Shown: positions 55,570 to 64,000 of the stretch, in pieces
Position numbering within the stretch: position 1 is the first letter of the stretch
Layout: every line of letters begins with the position of its first letter
NCBI GenBank assembly: GCA_029216955.1
Contig: JANAVB010003400.1
Location: 12,687,518 to 12,751,517, forward strand
Source of the DNA: Iris pallida
Taxonomy: Eukaryota; Streptophyta; Magnoliopsida; Asparagales; Iridaceae
Direction: 5' to 3'
Length of the DNA: 64,000 bases
The notes under the pieces: generated by a model
Database searches by the model: none
Told to the model about the DNA's origin: nothing
What the model saw: the letters and a program-made list of their open reading frames with translations, nothing else
Made by a program: the position numbers and the translations under genes

Positions 55570-56990
55570 ACATTATACCTTATGTGTCAAACAAGTGTGG
55601 ATATCACAATCGGATATCACCCTCACGTTCCCACATTGACTCACCCAAAGAGTGATGACCCCAAGCAACACAGACTAAACTAATCATTTTATTCTTGAGT
55701 ATCTTCTCCCGTCGGTAGAATATGGATACGGGCCTTTCTTCATACGAAAGGTTGGTACCAACAACCAATTCCGAATGATCAAGGATATGGCTCGGATCCG
55801 GAATATACCATCGCAATTGGGATACATAGAATACGTCATGTATCTCACGTAACGACGGTAGAAGAGAAAGATGATAGGACACATCACCTACTCGCTCGAG
55901 AATATCAAATGGTCTTATATATCTAGGACTATCTTTTCCCGTACGCCGAATCGAATGATGCCACGGGTAGGCAAGATCCTAAGGAATACATGGTCCTCGA
56001 TAGAAAACTCAAGAGGGCGCCAATGAGAATCGGCCCAATGGCGCTGACGATCTTGTGTAACTCGAAGATGATCTCTAACTTGTCTGACCACCTCAATAGT
56101 ATACGTAACCATCTCTAGGCCAAGCATCTGCCTTTCGCCTACATTATCCTAGGCTAAAGGTGATCTGCACTTCCTGCCATACAGTGCCTCAAATGGTGCC
56201 ATTTGGATACTGACCTGGAAACTATTACTATAGGAGAACTCTACCAAGTGCAGATGATCTTCCCATGAACCACCAAAGTCAAGTGTACATGATCGTAACA
56301 TATCTTCGAGAGTTTGAATCGTGCGCTCCGACCGACCATCTGGTTGCGGATGATAAGCTGAACTGAACTTGAGACGAGTCCCCAAACTCTTCTGAAGACT
56401 CTGCCAAAAGTACGATGTAAATCTTGAATCTCTGTCGGACACGGTACTGACTGGCACTCCGTACAATATAACTATTTGCTTGAGTTACATCCCCGCAAGC
56501 TGATCCGTCGACTGACTAATTCTGAAAGGTAAAAAATAAGCTACCTTTGTGAGTCGGTCAATTATGACCCATATTGTATCTCTCCTCGCTGGGGATTTAG
56601 GTAACCCAGTTACAAAATCACTAGTGATATGCTCCCACTTCTATTCTAGGATCGGTAAAGGTTGAAGAAGTCCAGCTGGTCTTTGATGTTCAGCCTTAAC
56701 TTGTTGGCAAACTAAACAACGAGAGACAAACCGGGCTATCTCCCTCTTCATGCCATTCCACCAGAAATGTTGACGGATATCATGATACATCTTCGTACAA
56801 CCAGGATGAATCAAATACTATGAACTGTGAACCTCTGCCATAATCTCTTACCTTATATCACTACTAGGTACACAAAGATGCCTTCCATATCAGAGTGTAC
56901 CATCTTTGTAAATGCATAACTCTAGTCTTCGTTCCGCTTCACATTCTGCCCTAAACCGTTGAAGCTTAGAATATATTGATTGAGCTATCT
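55570..56990 (-). pseudogene. Element B integrase with chromodomain, broken
   Basis: Pieces in order: integrase core at 56466-56149 (VSDRDSRFTSYFWQ, then DGRSERTIQTLEDM, so the second Asp and the Glu are kept), linker at 56127-55915, and chromodomain at 55882-55604 (EERPVSIFYRREK, then VAWGHHSLGESMWERE). The HHCC region lies upstream at about 56850-56700 with stops. Compared with element A there are many stops and frame changes. Confidence 0.8.
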
Positions 56991-56999
56991 TGATTCTCT

Positions 57000-58360
57000 C
57001 GACTATACTGGACCGAACTTGCATACTAGCCATCAATGCCACATTGGTAGGAAGAACTACTTCTATTTCTATCTTCTGAAGATCTGTTAATAACTCTGGC
57101 TATGCTGTTAGAAAATAAGCTACTGCTCTTCTGCTCAACTCATCTACAACTACGTTGACCTTTCCAGGATGATACTGTAGATTAATGTCATAATCAACCA
57201 GTAACTTTATCCATCTTCTCTGACGTATATTGAGATCCTTCTGGGTAAACACATACTTAAGACTTTTATGGTCGATGAAAATCTCTACCCGATCTCCATA
57301 CAAATAATGCCTCCAAAGCATAAGTGCGAAAACCACCGCTGATAACTCCAAGTCATGGGTTAGGTAATTCCTCTCATGATCACGAAGCTGACGTGACACA
57401 TAAGCTATTACCTTAATGCTGCATCAAGACGCATCCCAATCCTCTGTCGGAAGCATCACAATAAACTGAAAATCCTCAAATCCTATCTGGAAGTGTGAGA
57501 ATGGAGGTTGTTATCAATCTTTTCTTCAACTTCTTGAATGAACTCTGACAATCTGTTGTCCAGGCAAACTGAACATCCTTGCGGGTCAACTACGTCAATG
57601 GTGCTGAAATCCGAGCAAAGTCTGACACAAACCACCGGTAATAGCCGACCAATCCTGGGAAACGCTAAACTTCAACGACAGTGATAGGTACTGACCATGT
57701 CTCTACAGCCACTATCTTCTAGGGGTCCACTTCCACTCCACCTCTGGTGATGATGTTACCTAAGTATGAAATGCGATCAAGCCAAAATTCGCACTTACTG
57801 AACTTCGCATACAACTGGTGCTCTCTGAAAATCTGAAGGACTATTAGAAGGTGCTACTCATGCTCTGCTTCACTCTTGCTATAGACTAAGATGTCATCTA
57901 TAAACACTATCACAAATGGATCCAAGTAAGGCATGAATATACGATTCATGAGATCCATCAATACCATTGCCATATTGGTCGCTCCGAATGGCGTAACGAG
58001 GAACTCCAAATGTCTATACCTCGATCTGAATGTTGTCTTCAGAATGTCTTGCTCTCTAACTCTGATCTGATGGTACTCTGACCGCAAGTCAATCTTTGAG
58101 AATACTGCTGCCCCACTGAGTTGATCAAATAAATCATCTATCCTTGGTAGGAGGTATCTGTTCTTGATTGTTACGGAACTCAAGGTACGATAATTAACAC
58201 ATAATCTTAACGTACCATCCTTCTTTTTAACAAGAAGCAAACGAGCTCCCAAGGTGATCCACTTGCATGAATGATCCCTTAGTTCTGAGTTCTTTAATCA
58301 TCTTGTACAGGATCTCCAACTCTGATGGTGTCATTCCGTAGACTCTCTCTGACACTGGTA
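57000..58360 (-). pseudogene. Element B reverse transcriptase and RNase H, broken
   Basis: RT at 58252-57854: [33 protein letters not shown] and a catalytic FIDDILVYS. RNase H at 57399-57100: [33 protein letters not shown], and VVDELSRRA where element A has VADALSRRA. Stops and small deletions (for example about 57415 and 58255) break the frame. Confidence 0.8.
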
Positions 58361-58449
58361 CCGTTCCTGGAATCAAATCAATAATAAACTCTATTTTTCT
58401 CTCACTGGCGGTATGCCTGGAAGCTCTTCGGGAAACACATCAGGGAACA

Positions 58450-58950
58450 CGTCTACTATTCTAGGAAATTGAACTGCTTCTGCTACTACCACGCAATACT
58501 GGTGGAGAAGGTTCTACTTCGCCTCTGGAAAATGAAAACTCTGGTTCGCCTGGAATACCAAAAATAGTCCTGCCAATATGGCAGTCTATTCTTACGTATT
58601 GATCCCTCAACCAATCCATTTCTAGGACCACATCATAGTCGTCCATCAAAAATTCTATCAATCTAGCAGGAAATTCTCTACCGCTAACTACGATTCGACA
58701 CGAGAAATAGACTCTATCTACCCCCACAAGATCGTTACCAATAAGTATATTGAGCCTTATTAATAATGACTCAGGCTCCAGTCCTATCCGTATTATAATC
58801 GTGCAGACATAAATGAATGCAAAGCACCCAAATCAAATAATAGTGATGCTAGAAAAGAGTTGACGAGAATGGTACCTGCCACCACCTCACCTGATGCCAA
58901 TTCTTCTTCTACCGTCAGAGACATAGCCTGACCTTGTCCTCTTAGTGCTG
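58450..58950 (-). pseudogene. Element B protease region, broken
   Basis: At about 58850 the catalytic DSGA box reads DLGA (LLFDLGALHSF). The rest, at 58727-58461, matches element A (GREFPARLIEFLMDDYDVVL). The loss of the active-site Ser, a frameshift near 58790 and further damage make it inactive. Confidence 0.75.
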
Positions 58951-59026
58951 GTCCCTTCTAGTAGAAATCTTTCTGCCTATTTTGTACCTGAGCTTGAGCA
59001 TACGGCTGTGGCCTCTGATGGAAGGC

Positions 59027-60200
59027 TTATGCCTGAGGCGACAATGGCCTCGAAGGCTGGTACTGCTGCTGTACTGGTGATGGTGTCCTAAACGATGGAC
59101 TGGTTAGGTTCGATGATGATGAACTGGCTCTATTCGAACAGGATACTATCCTATGGTCCGGTGCCCCACAAGCCAAGCACAATAGTTGTGCTCTACGACA
59201 CTCTGAAACTACGTGTTCTGGCTTCCCACAATAAGTGCAGCCCATTGTGAAAGACTGCTTCTGTTTCTGTTGTTGAGGGTACATCGGTGTCGAGTATTGA
59301 ACCAACAAAATTGTGGTCGCCCTTCTAGGAGCTCCAATTGTTAAAGCCTTAGCTATCGGGGCTGGTGTTGACGACTGGGACATCTGTCCATGGGACCTCT
59401 TCCGTCCTCCGGCTCGATCTACAATCCTTTGTGAAGTATATTCATGCCTTTTTACTGCTCGCAAAATGGCATCAAAGGTCTGGTGCTCAAACTACTCCAC
59501 GGCTAGAATAATCTTAAGTTAGAGTCCTTGCTGGAAGTGATATGCTCGATCCAATTCGGTCGCCACCAAGGTAGGAGCAAACCGACTAAGGCTTAAAAAT
59601 TCGACCACATAGCCATCGACCATCCTTCCCATCTACTTAAGATTGTTGAATCTCGTCTGCAGATCATAGCGAGCTACTGCGTCAAAATACTTCATCTAGA
59701 ACTTGTCGCTGAATACTGCCCAAAATACAAGCGTCGCCAAACCCACTACTAGTATCGCCCACCAGGTGCGGGCTAAGTCCAATAATTGCAGGCGCACAAT
59801 GCACGCCTTCTAATCCTCAGGAATCCAAGCTGCTTTCAGGATAACCTCTGTGTCCTGAAGCCATGCATCAGCAGCAATAGCATCTTCAGTTCCGTTAAAG
59901 AAAGGAGGGTTCAGGCACTTGAAGTTGTTGGCTGCATTGTTCCCTTGATAACCAACTCTGCCCATAGCATCTTGTACTGTCTGGTACAGGGTATCTCTCC
60001 GACGATCTTGTGATGCAAGCAATTCTCGGATGAGCCCTACCAGGACCCCATTGTCAAGCTCTGCAGGCTCGACTGGCTGAACCGATGGCTCTTGACCCTC
60101 GAAAGGAATAACTCTGGAGGCTATCCATGAGTGCTGGGCTTGGTCCTAAGGTTGTTGCTGGTTCACTGGAGGTGCTACGCCGGGCTGATCGGCAGGACCA
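59027..60200 (-). pseudogene. Element B gag, broken
   Basis: The N-terminal part is at 60022-59810 (FKCLNPPFFNGTEDAIAADA). The zinc-knuckle part is at 59464-59027 with CTYCGKPEHVVSEC and CLACGAPDHRIVSC, both complete CCHC motifs. The middle has several stops (about 59520-59710). The frame runs through QQQYQPSRPLSPQ toward pol, showing that gag and pol were one frame in this family. Confidence 0.8.
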
Positions 60201-60408
60201 GGAACAATGCCACTGAAGAAATCACATAGAAAATAATAAGGAAGGACCAAGATAGATCTAGTATATAAGCATGCGATCAGGTCAAGATTTTAGAAAGATT
60301 AGGAGACACGAGTAAAGATCAAGGGCGAGTGCTGATTGAGACATCTATTCTGTAAAACCCTCATAAATCTTGATTTAGAAGACCTGCATCGGCCGCCACT
60401 TAAACCAT
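60201..60408 (-). promoter_or_regulatory. Element B leader with candidate primer-binding site
   Basis: Next to the 5' LTR the minus strand reads TGGTTTAAGTGGCGGCCGAT, matching element A. TGG is suitably placed to pair with a tRNA CCA end, but the tRNA is not identified. Confidence 0.45.
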
Positions 60409-62743
60409 GTCATGCCCCAGAACCAGAATACTGGAGAATGGGTGACAGATACAGCCAGTTACGTACATTAAAGTATAATCTACCTAAATATACGGTCACG
60501 GCTGTCTAGATGCATGAGGGTTTATCTACAAGCCAACAGTCTCTTATGGTCATGAACGAGCATAGTGTCTCAATATCAACAAGCAAGTAATTGTTGCAAG
60601 ATGTAAGACTATCAGACACACAAAGTAAGGTGTCCCAAACATTACATATTTAGATGATCATGAAGCTAGTCATACAAAATATGAAGACTAGCAAGAGTTT
60701 AAGTCATACACGATCAACCCTAGAATTTGCCAATCATGTAACAGCCCGTAGACAGACAAAAATTAAAGTTTCAATACGAGCTAATATTTGCTCGACGGCA
60801 ATAATTTATAATAAAGTGGGAGAGCAAAATAAGAAACTCACTCGTTGCCAGGATTACGTCTGGTGTTTACCATCTGGCTAGAAGACAAATAGATCCTCGG
60901 GTGCTACTCCAAAATCTGGCCATACAAAACTAGCTGGGTCATAACCCAGAAGAGCAAGTGCCATATGGGAGGCTTCACTTAGGAACTAAACCAGCATATT
61001 AGATCACAAGACATAAATAATAAAAAGAAAACTGGAGTTAGAAAAATAGGGGGATAAACGATAAGATAACTAAGAGACTATTTCGATAACCAAGTTACAA
61101 CCCGTAAACCAAACAAGGATCGCGGTTGTAACCCTTCACCTGAACAGAGCTTAGACTCTAACTATTTATCGACAAAAATAAAGCATAAACGGTAATGTAC
61201 TAAAGTAATCATAACTGATACTGTCTAGACAAGACTAGACTGGATTCTATTCATAATTCACGGCCAAGCAATTAGTACGGTTTGATACTTTAACATACTA
61301 GGGTTGTCACAAGCCTATTTACTAGCAAGATGTAATAAGATGTTCCAACAGTCACAAGCCCTGCAGACTATCCATGTTATCCTGGCACAGGTTGAGAGAG
61401 TTGATTAGGTGACTTAGAGGTGCAACACATGACAGTATGCTGGAAATACGTCCTACTCGACGGCAGGCTACAAGTCCACTTAATGCGCTCAAATAACAGG
61501 ATTGCCTATGACTGGGAAATCTCTTTATGAGCTACTTGATCAATCTAGTTATTATCCTAGTCAAAGTCAGTATAAATTCCTGACCATGGAAATCAGGAAT
61601 CCATGTCCTAGACATGATGCAAGATGAGACATATAGCTTGTACAGGCATAATCATCCACGGTGTCAAGATAAGAGTTACTTAACGAGTTGAGATAGCCGT
61701 CATAACAGCATTCAAGGCTTACATGTCACGTTAGGATACTTATCATGTCAAGAGTGTGTCACAACGGACCACTATCAAGAATTATCATGTTCATGTCAAG
61801 TTCTGATTCATAGCCTAGAATTATCATGCTCAAGTCTAAGTCACTAGTTCAATGCCAACTAATGGTTAAGTCGGGTCGTCGTAGTTTAGGCCACGTATAA
61901 AAAATATGAAAAGAAGATCGAGAGCACCCAAGTGTAACTGAAACCATAAGTCACATATGAATTATGATTAAAGTGAGACATGAAGATTCTTGAAGCTAAG
62001 ACAAAGATCTTCAACTTTCATGTTTTGAGTTTTTTAAGATTTAGCTACAAAATAGCTTAAATAGGTAAAAAAATAGTTATTTGGAGGGATTTATGCACTG
62101 GTACGCGAGCAAAACTGCCCACGGCGCACGTTGTGTGCAAGCACGACGCACATTGCACGGCAGAAAATTACGTACGATGAGCGGTGCACAGGTTGTGCTG
62201 CACACGTGAGCAAAAATGCCTACAGTACACATTGTGCGCAAGCACAGCGCACGTTGCACGGCAAAAAATTATGCACGGTACGCAAGTTGCGCTGTACACG
62301 CGAGCAAAACTGCCCATGGCGCACATTGCATACAAGTACGACGCACGTTGTGCGACAACACGGCACGTGGCACAGAAGTTGTACTGCGTACGCAAGCAAA
62401 ACTGCCTACGGCGCACGCTGCGTGTAAGCAAATCGCATGTTGCACGGCAGCGCGGTGTGTGTTGTGCGAGTTGTGCTGCACGCACGAGTAAACCCCCCCA
62501 TGGCACACGTTCTGTGCAAGTACGGCACGCGGTGCGTAAGTTGTGCTGCGCCCGCGAGCAAAACCGCCCATGACACACGTTGTGCGGAAGCACGATGCAC
62601 ATTGCACGGCAGCGCGGCACGCAAGTTGCGTTGCACGTGCGAGCAAAACCGCCTACGGTGCACGTTGCGCGACAGCACACAAGTTGCGATGCACGCACGA
62701 GCAAAACTGCCCACGGTGCATGTTGCATGCAATAACGGTGCAC
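60409..62743 (-). repeat. Element B 5' LTR, truncated
   Basis: It begins TGTCATGCCCCAGAACC and aligns with 52145 onward, but stops inside or just after its array at about 62743. The last several hundred bases, including the promoter end, are missing compared with the other LTR. Confidence 0.85.
62100..62743. repeat. LTR array of element B, right copy
   Basis: Same type of GC-rich units as 53830-54790: GCGAGCAAAACTGCCCACGG and variants at about 60-100 bp spacing, eight copies by eye. Confidence 0.8.
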
Positions 62744-62783
62744 AGCGACTATCTCGATCTTAGACAATTAGTAGCGACTATCT
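62744..62783. other. Filler DNA at deletion junction
   Basis: A 12-bp word AGCGACTATCTC occurs at 62744-62755 and again at 62773-62784, bridging the truncated B LTR and the resumed element C integrase. The sequence between matches neither element by eye. Confidence 0.6.
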
Positions 62784-64000
62784 CATCTGAGGGTGGTATA
62801 CAGTCCTAAACTTGAGCTGAGTGCCCAAACTAGTATTCATACTCCACCAGAAATGGAAAGTAAAGCGAATATCGCGATTTGAGACAATGCTCACCGGAAC
62901 TCCATGAAGTCTGACAATCTGACGCACGTACATCTCTGCTAGCTTCTCTGTAGACAAACCCACTTTGAATGGCAAAAAATGGGCTGATTTGGTCAACCTG
63001 TCTATGATGGCCCAAATCGCGTCTTTCCCTCCGGGTGTACGTGGCAATACTAAAACAATGTCTATTGTAATGTGCTCCCACTTCCACTCCGGAATAGGAA
63101 ATGGCTGTAATATTCCTCCTGGCCTCTGTCTCTCTGCCTTAACCTGCTAACAGACTAAACATCTGGCTACGAAGCATGCTACCTCCCGCTTCATCCCTTA
63201 CCACCATACATGCTCCTTCAGATCCCTATATTTCTTATTGGTACCCGGATGTATAGAGTACTGAGAACGGTGGGTCTTCTGCATAACCTGCTCCCGAAGG
63301 TCTCTACTAGGCACACACATTCTGGAATCGTGCCTCAATGCGCCATCCTCTGCAATGGCAAACTCATCCGCAAGTCCCACTCGAACCTGCTCTCGGATAC
63401 ACCGTAGAGCAACATCGTCGAAATGAGTCGACTTGATCCTCTCCATAAAGTCCGACTGAATCTGCAGTCCCCACATCTGCATCTCAACTCCCGGCACTAT
63501 CACCTCGATCCCTAGGCTCTCTATATCTGCTAACAAGTGACGATCCATCGTCAAACATATAACTACCGGATACCTACTCAAGGCATCGGCAACCATGTTG
63601 GCCTTCCCTGGATGATACTGTAATAAAATGTCGAAGTCCTTCATCAACTCCAACCATCTCCTTTGTCTCATATTGAGCTCCTTCTGTGTAAACACATACT
63701 TCAAGCTTTTATGGTCTATGAAGATCTCTACACGCTCTTCGTATTGATAGTGCTTCCACAACTTAAGAGCAAAGATAACTGCCGCCAACTCCAAGTCATG
63801 GGTAGGGTAGTTCTTCTCATATGGACGTAATTGCCTAGAAGCATAGACAATCACCTTCCCATGCAGCTACAAGACACAACCCAGACCCTTCCCTGAGACG
63901 TCACTGTAGATAGTGAACCCGCCTGATCCTGATGACAATGTCAGAATCGGGGCTGTCGTCAATCGCTTCTTTAACTCATCAAAAGTGACCTGATATTCCT
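62784..64000 (-). pseudogene. Element C RNase H and integrase (part), broken
   Basis: RNase H and the integrase N-terminus at 63854-63198: [47 protein letters not shown] and [18 protein letters not shown] stop after VWW breaks it. The core continues at 63087-62784 (DAIWAIIDRLTKSAHFLPF, then RLHGVPVSIVSNRD). The catalytic Asp usually seen in SDRD is Asn. It breaks off at YHPQ, just before the catalytic Glu. About 120 residues between here and the left part at 52144 are missing. Upstream, to 64000, the sequence enters the end of RT/RNase H, so C continues beyond the window. Confidence 0.85.

Larger units (their letters stand above)
52145..62743 (-). mobile_element. Element B: gypsy chromovirus nested in element C
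   Basis: Minus strand. 3' LTR 52145-55413, polypurine tract, degraded pol and gag, candidate primer site, truncated 5' LTR 60409-62743. It is related to element A (similar LTR ends, pol and gag) but far more decayed. The sequences outside both borders are element C integrase, so B inserted into C. The right border is a deletion breakpoint, so no target duplication can be read. Confidence 0.9.

Noticed and set aside
62131..62809. Several overlapping open frames of 90-200 codons
   Set aside because: They are repeat-driven frames in the right LTR array of element B, on both strands.
1..64000. tRNA, rRNA, microRNA or other RNA genes
   Set aside because: I looked for tRNA-like A/B boxes and clear long hairpins outside repeats and found none that I can support by eye. 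A covariance-model scan would be needed to exclude them.

Overview
The window looks like a gene-poor, repeat-dense stretch of a flowering-plant nuclear genome. The evidence is the type and density of transposable elements: plant L1-type LINEs with DUF4283-type ORF1 proteins, Ty3/gypsy chromoviruses with 3 kb LTRs and a C-terminal chromodomain (Tekay/Del-like), and a CACTA (En/Spm) DNA transposon. I see no confident host gene, tRNA, rRNA or CRISPR array. The species cannot be named from the sequence. All family names come from motif recognition; no database search was run.

Layout, left to right. 1-2850: an unrecognised broken gene on the minus strand with its own TATA box, plus three tandem arrays that share the core AGCCGCATGA at different periods. 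2855-8846: the right-hand part of a CACTA element (minus strand) with an internally deleted transposase, a second coiled-coil gene, subterminal GTCGCTA palindromes and one terminal CACTA end. That end sits inside LINE-1 (8847 to about 13000). LINE-1 is followed by a second, more diverged LINE (LINE-2, about 13060-17880) and by a 3' scrap of another LINE between (TA)n tracts.

19105-30206: gypsy element A, complete, minus strand, with 2986 and 3088 bp LTRs and a perfect 5 bp target duplication (ATAGA). It has damaged gag and nearly intact pol. 30212-33244: unresolved DNA, then a gypsy remnant (F, plus strand). 33284-39737: LINE-D (plus strand), nearly full length but broken, ending in (TA)n. 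39738-51720: long LTR-derived, AT-rich DNA with three diverged copies of one LTR end, interrupted by a 5'-truncated LINE (LINE-E, 48101-49060) and large (TA)n blocks. 51721-64000: gypsy element C (minus strand) split by a nested gypsy element B (52145-62743). B's right LTR and part of C's integrase were lost in a deletion that left filler DNA.

Relative history that can be read: the CACTA inserted into LINE-1, B inserted into C, and A inserted into older intergenic DNA. A is the youngest large element by LTR similarity (a few percent differences by eye). None of the elements appears able to move by itself. The most unusual signals are the hairpin-forming minisatellites inside the LTR leaders, the multi-period AGCCGCATGA arrays, and a LINE family whose 3' tails are (TA)n.
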